Part shown: one piece after another, positions 9,491-16,146 of the stretch
Layout: each line of letters opens with the position of its first letter
Position numbering within the stretch: position 1 is the stretch's first letter
Source: Marinirhabdus sp963799365
GTDB lineage: Bacteria > Bacteroidota > Bacteroidia > Flavobacteriales > Flavobacteriaceae
Assembly (NCBI GenBank): GCA_963799365.1
Contig: CAWCWV010000017.1
Location: 558,001 to 622,000, forward strand
Reading direction: 5' to 3'
DNA: 64,000 nucleotides
Program-made: the position numbers and the translations under genes
Notes under the pieces: model-generated
Seen by the model: the letters and a program-made list of their open reading frames with translations, nothing else
Database searches by the model: none
Told to the model about the DNA's origin: nothing

Positions 9491-10444
9491 TTATTCATTC
9501 TTATCATAAATATCCTTCCGGAAATGCTCCTCTTCTCCTTCTAAAATCTGAAGATAACTTTTATAGCGAGACCAAGCGAGTTCGTCTTGTTCCAGCGCTT
9601 CTTTTATGGCACATTGGGGTTCTTCTACATGCAAACAGTTGTTAAATTTACAATGCTGCTTCAGCTCAAAGAACTCTGGAAAATAATCACCTAACTCTTC
9701 TTTTTCAATTTCAACCACACCAAAACCCTTTATACCAGGAGTGTCTATTATTTTTGCATCAAAAGAAAGATCATACATTTCAGCAAAAGTAGTGGTATGC
9801 TGTCCTTGTTTATGCTGGTCCGAAATTTTTGAAGTTTTTAGATCTAGTGTAGGTTCCAATGCGTTTACCAGGGTAGATTTACCAACACCACTATGACCAG
9901 AAAACATACATACTTTCCCCTTCATCATTGCTTTTACCTTTTCAACATTTTTTCCTGTTTCTGCTGAAATCCCAATGCATTCATACCCAATCTCTCGGTA
10001 CATAGCCGCCAGGTATTTTATCTCCAGGGTTTCGTCTTCGTTGTAGGTATCAATTTTGTTGAAAAGCAACACAGCTTTAATATGGTAGGCTTCTGCAGTG
10101 ACCAAAAAACGATCTATAAACGTGGTAAACGTAGGTGGGTTATTGAGTGTAATAAGCAAAAAAGCTATATCAACATTGGCAGCAATAATGTGCGTTTGCT
10201 TGGAGAGGTTTACACTTTTTCGAATAATATAATTATCCCGTTTTTCAATCTTGTTAATTATTCCAATAGTTTCATCACCTTTGGTTTCCACGTCAAACTG
10301 AACGTGATCTCCCACAGCCACAGGATTGGTGCTTTTTATACCCTCTATCCTGAACTTGCCTTTTATCTTACACTCGTAAAACTTGCCTTGTTCAGATTTT
10401 ACCGTGTACCAGCTTCCGGTAGATTTATAGACCACTCCTTTCAT
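9491..10444 (-). CDS. rsgA: Ribosome small subunit-dependent GTPase A (RsgA)
   Basis: Circularly permuted GTPase that checks late 30S subunit maturation. 317 residues from the ATG at 10444; the in-frame upstream TTG at 10459 would add five residues and lie 5 bp after the previous stop, but MKGVVYKSTGSWY is the natural family start. Domains: N-terminal OB fold (1-70); the G4 motif FNKID precedes G1 GHSGVGKST and G3 DTPG, the permuted order; then a C-terminal zinc knuckle with Cys-x4-Cys-x-His-x5-Cys. It follows the DAHP synthase/chorismate mutase gene by 20 bp, so the two are probably co-transcribed and under the same attenuator. Confidence 0.95.
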   Translation of the reverse strand: MKGVVYKSTGSWYTVKSEQGKFYECKIKGKFRIEGIKSTNPVAVGDHVQFDVETKGDETIGIINKIEKRDNYIIRKSVNLSKQTHIIAANVDIAFLLITLNNPPTFTTFIDRFLVTAEAYHIKAVLLFNKIDTYNEDETLEIKYLAAMYREIGYECIGISAETGKNVEKVKAMMKGKVCMFSGHSGVGKSTLVNALEPTLDLKTSKISDQHKQGQHTTTFAEMYDLSFDAKIIDTPGIKGFGVVEIEKEELGDYFPEFFELKQHCKFNNCLHVEEPQCAIKEALEQDELAWSRYKSYLQILEGEEEHFRKDIYDKNE

Positions 10445-10464
10445 ACCGCAAAGTTGCAAAAATT

Positions 10465-11547
10465 TTAGGTATTGATGATTTTCTTTTGGTGATTAATGGA
10501 TTCCTGGTGAATTGCTTTGTACAATTTCAAGATAAACTCTTCGCTCAATTCGTTTTCTTCTCCTTGTAAAATCATTTTACCCAAAATTTCATTCCATCGT
10601 TTGGTCTGTAAAATTGCTACATTATTTTGTTTCTTCAGCTTTCCAATTTCGTCACTTATCTTCATACGGTTGCCCATAACCTCTATTAACTTATTATCTA
10701 TCACGTCTATTTTCGCACGCATAGTAGCTAACTTATTTCTATATTCCACCGCGTCTCCTTCTTCTTTTCTGATACGAAGATCTACCGTCATCTGATCCAA
10801 AGAAGCTGGTGTAATTTGCTGTTTGGCATCGCTCCAGGCATTATCTGGATCGTAATGTGTTTCCACCATTAAACCATCGTAATTTAAATCCAACGCAGTC
10901 TGGCACAAATCGAAAATAATATCGCGCCGCCCCGCAATGTGAGAGGGATCTAAAATTAATGGTAAATCTGGAAACCTGTTTTGCAAATCGATTGGGATTT
11001 GCCATTCTGGGTTATTGCGGTAACGTGTTTTTTCATAGGTAGAAAACCCGCGGTGGATAACCCCTAAATTTTTCACGCCCGCTTCATAAAACCGTTCTAC
11101 GGCTCCCAACCATAAAGCCAAATCTGGATTTACTGGGTTTTTAATGAGCACTGTTTTATCGGTTCCTTTTAAGGCATCTGCCAGTTCCTGAACAATAAAT
11201 GGCGAAACGGTAGTCCGTGCGCCAACCCATAAAATATCTATATCGTGTTTTAGAGCGAGGTCTACGTGGTTGGCGTTAGCGACTTCGGTGGTTGTGAGCA
11301 AACCAGTTTCCTCTTTCGCTTTCTGCAGCCATTTTAATCCCAAAGCACCTACTCCTTCAAAATTTCCCGGGCGGGTTCTTGGTTTCCATATTCCTGCACG
11401 CAATACGGTAGTGTCGGTATCTTTTAACTGGTGTGCAATTTTTAAGACTTGTGCTTCTGTTTCGGCACTACACGGACCTGCTATAACCAAAGGGTGATTT
11501 AGCCCAAAGGCATCTAACCAGGTTCGTAATTCTTTTTTATTTTCCAT
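10465..11547 (-). CDS. Bifunctional 3-deoxy-7-phosphoheptulonate synthase / chorismate mutase (type II)
   Basis: Makes DAHP from PEP and erythrose 4-phosphate (entry to the shikimate pathway) and converts chorismate to prephenate; cytoplasmic. 360 residues. N-terminal type I-beta DAHP synthase domain (about 1-255) with GPCSAE at 24-29 (metal-ligand Cys), VLRAGIWKPRTRP, IHRGF, LDPSHIAGRRD and the metal-binding ETHYDPDNAWSDA. C-terminal AroQ-type helical chorismate mutase (about 267-350) with RNKLATMRAKIDVID and KRWNEIL. Fusions of this order are known in Bacteroidota. A leader peptide rich in Phe, Trp and Tyr and an attenuator lie upstream, so the gene is likely controlled by charged aromatic tRNAs. 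Confidence 0.95.
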   Translation of the reverse strand: MENKKELRTWLDAFGLNHPLVIAGPCSAETEAQVLKIAHQLKDTDTTVLRAGIWKPRTRPGNFEGVGALGLKWLQKAKEETGLLTTTEVANANHVDLALKHDIDILWVGARTTVSPFIVQELADALKGTDKTVLIKNPVNPDLALWLGAVERFYEAGVKNLGVIHRGFSTYEKTRYRNNPEWQIPIDLQNRFPDLPLILDPSHIAGRRDIIFDLCQTALDLNYDGLMVETHYDPDNAWSDAKQQITPASLDQMTVDLRIRKEEGDAVEYRNKLATMRAKIDVIDNKLIEVMGNRMKISDEIGKLKKQNNVAILQTKRWNEILGKMILQGEENELSEEFILKLYKAIHQESINHQKKIINT

Positions 11548-11636
11548 GTATTTCTTTTATTGAGTTGCTATAAATTTATGTTTCCTAAACCGCTACTATT
11601 GAAAGGAGCATATTGGATTCTTTAAATTTACAAAGC

Positions 11637-11661
11637 AAAAAAAAAGCCCCAAAAGGACTTT
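11637..11661 (-). terminator. Attenuator terminator in the DAHP synthase leader
   Basis: On the leftward strand AAAGTCC pairs with GGGCTTT (7 bp, one T-G wobble, loop TTTTG) and runs straight into nine Ts. It stands 90 bp before the DAHP synthase ATG and 43 bp after the leader-peptide stop, so it would end transcription before the structural gene. The segment CCACGGGGA at 11694-11702 can pair with TCCTTTTGG (11649-11657) of this hairpin, 8 of 9 positions with two wobbles, giving a candidate antiterminator. Confidence 0.8.
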
Positions 11662-11704
11662 AAAATTATATTCGTTTTGAACATATACTATTCTCCCCGT
11701 GGTT

Positions 11705-11749
11705 TTAGTTATAATCATAGTGCCACCAAAAATTGAATAGAATTGTCAT
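11705..11749 (-). CDS. Aromatic leader peptide (MTILFNFWWHYDYN)
   Basis: A 14-codon ORF with two Phe, two adjacent Trp, one His and two Tyr codons, so half the residues are aromatic or His. It starts about 15 nt after the predicted transcription start and ends before a hairpin-plus-T-run terminator, the classic layout of ribosome-mediated attenuation. The Trp-Trp codons carry the GTGG that can pair with CCAC just after the stop codon; a ribosome stalled at those codons would free CCACGGGGA to act as antiterminator. The peptide itself probably has no function. Too short for ordinary gene callers. Confidence 0.8.
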   Translation of the reverse strand: MTILFNFWWHYDYN

Positions 11750-11770
11750 AGTTTTTCGTTATTTAAAGTG

Positions 11771-11801
11771 CTAAAGTAGCGAATTAGCAACTAGCACAAA
11801 A
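11771..11801 (-). promoter_or_regulatory. Promoter of the DAHP synthase attenuator transcript
   Basis: TTTTG (11797-11801) and TACTTTAG (11771-11778) are spaced by 18 nt and match the Bacteroidota TTTG / TAnnTTTG promoter with one mismatch in the -7 box. Transcription would start near 11764, leaving about 15 nt before the leader-peptide ATG. Confidence 0.65.
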
Positions 11802-11878
11802 CTTTTTTAAAAAATTTTATGGTTGTTTTATTTTGAAATTCAATAAAAAACCGAACACTAGATTCCAATTAGTATCGT

Positions 11879-11886
11879 TAGCTTTG
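11879..11886 (+). promoter_or_regulatory. -7 box of gldA
   Basis: TAGCTTTG is a perfect TAnnTTTG box, 16 bp before the gldA ATG, giving a very short 5' leader. No clear -33 TTG is seen at the expected spacing. The remaining 355-bp divergent gap holds this box, the leftward promoter, the leader peptide and the attenuator. Confidence 0.5.
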
Positions 11887-11902
11887 TGAAACTTCAACCC
11901 GC

Positions 11903-12796
11903 ATGTCAATAACAGTTCAGAATATTACAAAAACCTACGGCGAACAAAAAGCACTGGATGCCGTTTCTTTTGAAATACAAAAAGGCGAAATTGTAGGTTT
12001 CCTAGGCCCAAACGGCGCTGGAAAATCTACCATGATGAAAATTTTGACTACTTATCTTTCACCTTCTGAAGGAAACGCTACCGTAAATGGATTTTCTATT
12101 ATTGAAGCTTCAACCGACGTACAAAAAAGTGTAGGCTATTTGCCGGAACACAATCCACTGTACTTAGACATGTACGTAAAAGAATACCTAGGCTTTAATG
12201 CCGAAATATTCGGAAGCTCCAAAGAAGAAGTTGCAGAAGTGATTAAAAAAACCGGCTTAACCCCCGAAGCTCATAAAAAAATAGGGCAACTTTCTAAAGG
12301 ATACCGCCAGCGTGTAGGATTGGCAAACGCACTATTGCACAATCCGGACGTCCTAATTTTGGATGAACCTACCACAGGACTAGACCCTAATCAGTTGATC
12401 GAAATACGAGCGCTTATAAAATCTTTAGGTAAAAGTAAAACAGTACTACTTTCAACCCATATTATGCAGGAAGTAGAAGCCATTTGTGACCGGGTTATCA
12501 TTATAAATAAAGGAAAGATAGTACTTGACAAACAGTTAAGGGACCTCACCGAAGGCCAACAACAAATTGTAGAAGTAGAGTTTGATTACCGTGTGGAAAC
12601 CGTGGCATTAGAAAAATTACCTAAAATTACAAAAGTTGAAAATCCAGCAGGTTTTGTGTATTTTCTTCATTTTGAAACCAAAGAAGATATGCGCAGCAAA
12701 GTATTTGATTTTGCCCACGACAACGGACTTAAAATCCTGCAATTACATCAAAAAAACATGAACTTGGAGAAGTTGTTTGTGGAGCTAACGAAATAG
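11903..12796 (+). CDS. gldA: Gliding motility-associated ABC transporter ATP-binding protein GldA
   Basis: ATPase subunit of the Gld ABC transporter (with GldF and GldG), needed for gliding in Flavobacterium johnsoniae. 297 residues: Walker A GPNGAGKST near residue 35, Q-loop/KSVGYLPEHNPLYLDMYV, signature LSKGYRQRVG near 134, Walker B VLILDEPTTGLDPNQ near 150 and the H-loop STHIMQE. The YLPEHNPLYLDMYV stretch and C-terminal region resemble GldA rather than generic ABC-2 ATPases. Transcribed alone; a hairpin repeat begins 2 bp after its stop and may serve as its 3' end. Which transporter it powers here cannot be proved without gldF/gldG. Confidence 0.85.
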   Translation: MSITVQNITKTYGEQKALDAVSFEIQKGEIVGFLGPNGAGKSTMMKILTTYLSPSEGNATVNGFSIIEASTDVQKSVGYLPEHNPLYLDMYVKEYLGFNAEIFGSSKEEVAEVIKKTGLTPEAHKKIGQLSKGYRQRVGLANALLHNPDVLILDEPTTGLDPNQLIEIRALIKSLGKSKTVLLSTHIMQEVEAICDRVIIINKGKIVLDKQLRDLTEGQQQIVEVEFDYRVETVALEKLPKITKVENPAGFVYFLHFETKEDMRSKVFDFAHDNGLKILQLHQKNMNLEKLFVELTK

Positions 12797-12798
12797 CC

Positions 12799-12860
12799 GG
12801 CCCTTCGATACAATTTTTAGGATCATTTGCAATGATTCTAAAAATCACTCAGGAACCTTA
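12799..12860. repeat. Dispersed hairpin repeat, unit A (after gldA)
   Basis: Flank GGCCCTTCGATACAA, then a 15-bp hairpin core (12813-12827 with 12831-12845, loop TGC, one wobble), then flank TCACTCAGGAACCTTA. It begins two bases after the gldA stop codon. An inverted copy with the same flanks but a different hairpin core ends next to the TPR gene at 16083-16145. Confidence 0.75.
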
Positions 12861-12909
12861 GATTGTTAGCTTATTTTAAATTTGCACTATTATTAATTAC
12901 GTAAACCTC

Positions 12910-12953
12910 AAAGGTCACTGAGTGATTTTGGGAGGCACGACCAAAATTGTACC
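12910..12953. repeat. Dispersed hairpin repeat, unit B
   Basis: Opposite orientation to unit A: flank AAAGGTCACTGAGTG, hairpin core ATTTTGG / CCAAAAT with a 9-nt loop, flank TGTACC. The flank itself contains the palindrome TCACTGAGTGA. Compared with unit C the two closing base pairs change in a compensating way (GG/CC against GC/GC). Confidence 0.7.
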
Positions 12954-12979
12954 TAAATAATATTAATTTCCTGAACAGC

Positions 12980-13029
12980 AAAGGTCACTGAGTGATTTTG
13001 CAACGCAGGAGCAAAATTGTACCGAAGTG
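12980..13029. repeat. Dispersed hairpin repeat, unit C (overlaps the start of the PaiB-like gene)
   Basis: Same orientation as unit B: AAAGGTCACTGAGTG, core ATTTTGC / GCAAAAT (12995-13001 with 13011-13017), then TGTACCGAAGTG. The terminal GTG of the repeat is the only sensible start codon of the next gene. The matching end in unit D reads CACTTCGATACA on the other strand. Confidence 0.7.
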
Positions 13030-13629
13030 TATCCACCCCCACACCACCAGACTGATGACATTCAAAAAATGATTTCCGTGATCAGGGCATATCCTTTTGC
13101 GATGTTGGTTTCTGCAGAAGGAAATACGCCATTTGTAACACATATTCCTATTATCTATAATAATGATTCAGGAAAACTGGTAGCACATATCGACAAAAAT
13201 AATCCGCAGGTGAAAACATTAGTGAATGGCACCGAAGTCACCGTAGTTTTTAAAGGTCCCGATTGCTATATTTCACCCAGTGTATATAGTACACCGCAAC
13301 TTCCCACTTGGAATTATGTTATTGTACATATTACCGGAACCATTCAACTCATAAACGACCCTGAAGCTGCAAAAAGAACAATGGTTGAAATGACAGCGTT
13401 TCTCGAGCAACCCAAGTACAATTTCAAACTGGAAATGGACGATCCCCGAATGGATCGTCTCATCAATTACATCCAGGCTTTTGATATTGAGATTACCCAT
13501 TGGGAAGGAAAATTTAAGTTGTCACAGGATAAAAACGCAACCGATTTTGAGCTAGCGAAAACTGCTTTGATTGAAAGTTCCCGGAAGGATATTTCAAAAT
13601 TTATTGAAAGAATATATAAGCAGTTATAG
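13027..13629 (+). CDS. PaiB-family FMN-binding protein
   Basis: 200 residues matching the PaiB/'FMN-binding negative transcriptional regulator' family, a split-barrel flavin-binding fold. Typical features: N-terminal YPPPHHQTDD, PFAMLVSAEG, FVTHIPI, the HIDKNNPQ block and YISPSVY...PTWNYVIVHITG. The family name comes from Bacillus; no DNA-binding domain is visible, so an oxidoreductase-like role is equally possible. It starts with GTG, and that codon lies inside hairpin repeat unit C, so the repeat seems to have been fixed right at the 5' end. Convergent with the next lipoprotein gene, 2 bp between stops. Confidence 0.85.
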   Translation: MYPPPHHQTDDIQKMISVIRAYPFAMLVSAEGNTPFVTHIPIIYNNDSGKLVAHIDKNNPQVKTLVNGTEVTVVFKGPDCYISPSVYSTPQLPTWNYVIVHITGTIQLINDPEAAKRTMVEMTAFLEQPKYNFKLEMDDPRMDRLINYIQAFDIEITHWEGKFKLSQDKNATDFELAKTALIESSRKDISKFIERIYKQL

Positions 13630-13631
13630 AT

Positions 13632-14291
13632 TTAATTTTCAACTTCCACGTTAGATGTATCAAGAATAATGAACCAATTTGGGAACTCGCTACTCACAAA
13701 TGATATTGTTTTTACCATTACTCCTTGCCCCTCTTTTCCATAATAGGTGCCGTCTTTACCAGGCGCTGTTGTGCCATCTGGCTGGACTAGATAACGTTCA
13801 TTATAGTCTACTCCAAAAAACTCCCCGGCTGGTGTATCCACAGCCCCAGTTTCTTCTCTATAAACGCCAAAAATGTCTCCAAAATCTTCGGAAGTGATCA
13901 AGTAAGGATCTGTTTGTATACTTGAAAACTTAATAACACCTTCAGTTGTTACTAAATAGCCTAAGGAATCCCTAACCGATGTATCATTTCCAAGATCTTC
14001 AAGACAAAATAAGCACTCATCAGTCCCTTCAGACGTGGTTTCGTACTTAAAATAAATTTCACTGTTTATAGTTTCAGAACTAACAATGGTGTTTGTGATT
14101 TTTAAATCTTGTACATCATATTCCATTGTTGCTCCATTATAGCGATACACATTGTAGGTCCAGCTATTTCCAACTTTCAAGGCAAAATAATTAGCTTCCT
14201 GCTCAGGAGTTTCAGTTGTATCATCATCGTTTGAGCATCCAACAAAAAGTGTCAAACAAGAGGCTAGAAGTACTATTGAAAACTTAGTCAT
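13632..14291 (-). CDS. Lipoprotein of unknown function
   Basis: 219 residues. Signal peptide with lipobox LFVGC (Cys near 19) followed by SNDDD, the Asp-rich stretch common after the lipidated Cys in Bacteroidota lipoproteins. The mature part is acidic and predicted beta-rich (FALKVGNSWTYNVYRYNG, a pattern seen in many secreted Bacteroidota beta proteins), with a close Cys pair (ECLFC). No family recognised. Likely outer-membrane or surface attached. Confidence 0.7.
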   Translation of the reverse strand: MTKFSIVLLASCLTLFVGCSNDDDTTETPEQEANYFALKVGNSWTYNVYRYNGATMEYDVQDLKITNTIVSSETINSEIYFKYETTSEGTDECLFCLEDLGNDTSVRDSLGYLVTTEGVIKFSSIQTDPYLITSEDFGDIFGVYREETGAVDTPAGEFFGVDYNERYLVQPDGTTAPGKDGTYYGKEGQGVMVKTISFVSSEFPNWFIILDTSNVEVEN

Positions 14292-14566
14292 TACGTTAAG
14301 GTTTATGATTATTAAGTAATGGTGCTGAATAAAAGGAAGGTGTTGGTTGGTATTTTAAAAACGAGATGTTTTTTATTTTAGTATTTTGCAACTTCAAAAA
14401 AATAATGGTAAAAATAATTACGCAGCATTTCACGGAGGAGCACTGAGATTAGCGGAGAAATTGTTACACTCATAATGCTCGCAAAACTGCATGTCGTGCC
14501 TTGGCAGCCAGGGGCGCGGAGACGCAACGTTTTAATTTTGGGATTTGGAACTTTATTTTTGGGATT
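14292..14566. other. 275-bp intergenic mosaic, no gene
   Basis: Holds AT-rich DNA, then from about 14421 a locally GC-rich patch (GGAGGAGCACTGAG..., GCCTTGGCAGCC, GGGGCGCGGAGACGC) that differs from its surroundings and looks like decayed repeat. At 14533-14560 TTTTGGGATTTGGAACTT is shared almost exactly with the purK-purE gap (37370-37387). No ORF, tRNA or clear terminator found. Confidence 0.45.
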
Positions 14567-15922
14567 TTATTTAAAATACTCATTCACCATATCAAAATCC
14601 AACCCACCATAATCTCCACTGCTCATTAATAAAAGAGAGGTGTTTTTAAAATCCTGTGTGTAAAGAAATGTTTTAAAGTCGGCTGGATTGGTGAAGACCA
14701 TTAGATCTTCTCTTTGGAATGCATCGGTTATTTGTGTGACCTTAATTTCTTCCAAACCCTTTATCATTACTGCATGAGGAGAGTAGAAAACTACTGCCAT
14801 ATCTGCTGCGTCCAATGCACCTTGATACTCAGTTAAGAACTCGGGATTCAAACTGCTATAGGTGTGTAATTCCAGGCAAGCAATTAATTTGCGATCGGGA
14901 TATTGATTTTTTAAAGCTTCGGTAGTAGCTTTTACTTTGCTTGGGCTGTGGGCAAAATCTTTATAGGCTATAGCCGTTTCGGTTTCTGCAATTTTCTCTA
15001 AGCGTTTGCTGGCTCCGCTAAATGTTGCAATGGCTTCGTAAAAATCTTCCGCATCTATTCCCATGAGTTGGCAAACCCATCTGGCGCCTTCCAGGTTATT
15101 TAAATTATGCTTTCCAAAAACTTCAATTGGCATGGGTCCTTCAGGAGTTTCTAGTAAAGTGGTCCCGTCTTCAACAGTATATTCCGGCGTTTGGTAGGCT
15201 ACTTTTTTTATAGTGGCTGTGCTATTTTCCACAACGCGTTTTACCTCGGGATCTTCCTGGTTGTAAATAATGGTGCCACCATTGGTCATTTCAGTTAAAA
15301 ATATCTCAAACTGTTCTACATAATTTTCATAGGTAGGAAACACATTTATGTGATCCCAGGCAATGCCGCTTAACAAGGCAATGTTTGGTTTGTAAAGATG
15401 AAATTTTGGTCTTCTATCGATAGGGCTAGACAGGTATTCGTCACCTTCCAGAACTATAAAATCGTTCTTCTCAGTAAGCTTTACCATGGTATCAAAACCT
15501 TCCAATTGGGCACCTACCATATAATCTACGTCTCTACTGTGGTAATGCATCACGTGCAAAATCATGGAAGTAATGGTAGTTTTTCCGTGGCTTCCACCAA
15601 TAACTACGCGGGTTTTATTTTTGGATTGTTCATATAAAAATTCTGGATAGCTATAAATTTTTAAACCGAGTTCCTTTGCTTTTAGCAATTCAGGATTATC
15701 GGCTTTGGCGTGCATACCCAAAATGATGGCCTCAATGTCTGTTGAAATTTTAGCTGGAAACCAACCATATTTCTCCGGCAGTAAGCCTTTGGTAGCTAAC
15801 CTGCTTTTGGAAGGGTCGAATATTTCATCATCGCTTCCGGTTACGTGATATCCTTTGTTGTGTAATGCCAATGCCAGATTGTGCATCGCCGCGCCGCCAA
15901 TGGCTATAAAGTGTACTCTCAT
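14567..15922 (-). CDS. mpl: UDP-N-acetylmuramate:L-alanyl-gamma-D-glutamyl-meso-diaminopimelate ligase (Mpl-type Mur ligase)
   Basis: Recycles cell-wall tripeptide by ligating it to UDP-MurNAc; ATP-dependent, cytoplasmic. 451 residues, three-domain Mur ligase: N-terminal nucleotide fold with HFIAIGGAAMHNLA, P-loop GGSHGKTTITSM near 108, central LEGDEY and GIAWDHINVFPT, and the C-terminal DFAHSPSKVKATTEAL. GSDDEIFDPSKSRL and the DFAHSP motif fit Mpl better than MurC (which carries a different N-terminus and sits in the division cluster). MurC remains the alternative. Transcribed alone. Confidence 0.8.
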   Translation of the reverse strand: MRVHFIAIGGAAMHNLALALHNKGYHVTGSDDEIFDPSKSRLATKGLLPEKYGWFPAKISTDIEAIILGMHAKADNPELLKAKELGLKIYSYPEFLYEQSKNKTRVVIGGSHGKTTITSMILHVMHYHSRDVDYMVGAQLEGFDTMVKLTEKNDFIVLEGDEYLSSPIDRRPKFHLYKPNIALLSGIAWDHINVFPTYENYVEQFEIFLTEMTNGGTIIYNQEDPEVKRVVENSTATIKKVAYQTPEYTVEDGTTLLETPEGPMPIEVFGKHNLNNLEGARWVCQLMGIDAEDFYEAIATFSGASKRLEKIAETETAIAYKDFAHSPSKVKATTEALKNQYPDRKLIACLELHTYSSLNPEFLTEYQGALDAADMAVVFYSPHAVMIKGLEEIKVTQITDAFQREDLMVFTNPADFKTFLYTQDFKNTSLLLMSSGDYGGLDFDMVNEYFK

Positions 15923-15928
15923 TATTAA

Positions 15929-15963
15929 GTGCCTAAAGTTGTTGAGTTATGAGTGCCTAAAGT
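15929..15963. repeat. Two direct repeats of AGTGCCTAAAGTT
   Basis: AGTGCCTAAAGTT occurs at 15929-15941 and 15951-15963, 22 bp apart, just upstream of mpl and next to hairpin repeat unit D. Likely simple local duplication. Confidence 0.5.
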
Positions 15964-15985
15964 TAGGGATTCCTGTTTTTAAATA

Positions 15986-16038
15986 GGCACTTCGATACAA
16001 TTTTACTCCTGCGTCGCAAAATCACTCAGTGACCTAAG
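15986..16038. repeat. Dispersed hairpin repeat, unit D
   Basis: GGCACTTCGATACA, an imperfect hairpin core (16000-16006 with 16016-16022, one mismatch), then CACTCAGTGACCTAAG. It reads as the reverse of unit C: its loop TCCTGCGTC is the complement of GACGCAGGA, close to the AACGCAGGA of unit C. Confidence 0.7.
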
Positions 16039-16082
16039 ATAAATTAGAGTATCAAAAAAAAAAATATGGAGTATATATAATC

Positions 16083-16145
16083 TAAGGTTCCTGAGTGATT
16101 TTAAGAACTCTCGAAGAGAAGTTCTTAAAATTGTATCGAAGGGCC
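16083..16145. repeat. Dispersed hairpin repeat, unit E (after the TPR gene)
   Basis: TAAGGTTCCTGAGTG, a 12-bp perfect stem (16098-16109 with 16120-16131) plus an inner 3-bp stem, then TGTATCGAAGGGCC. It is the reverse of unit A with a different but equally self-complementary core. Read leftward, it begins one base after the stop of the TPR gene, just as unit A begins two bases after the gldA stop. Confidence 0.75.
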
Positions 16146-16146
16146 G

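Noticed and set aside
10082..10468. 128-residue ORF on the plus strand opposite rsgA
   Set aside because: Antisense shadow of a clear, full-length rsgA with all GTPase motifs; its own translation shows no domain.
12910..13029. CRISPR-like array from the repeated GGTCACTGAGTGATTTT
   Set aside because: Only two direct copies, with palindromic cores and no unique spacers of regular length; no cas genes.
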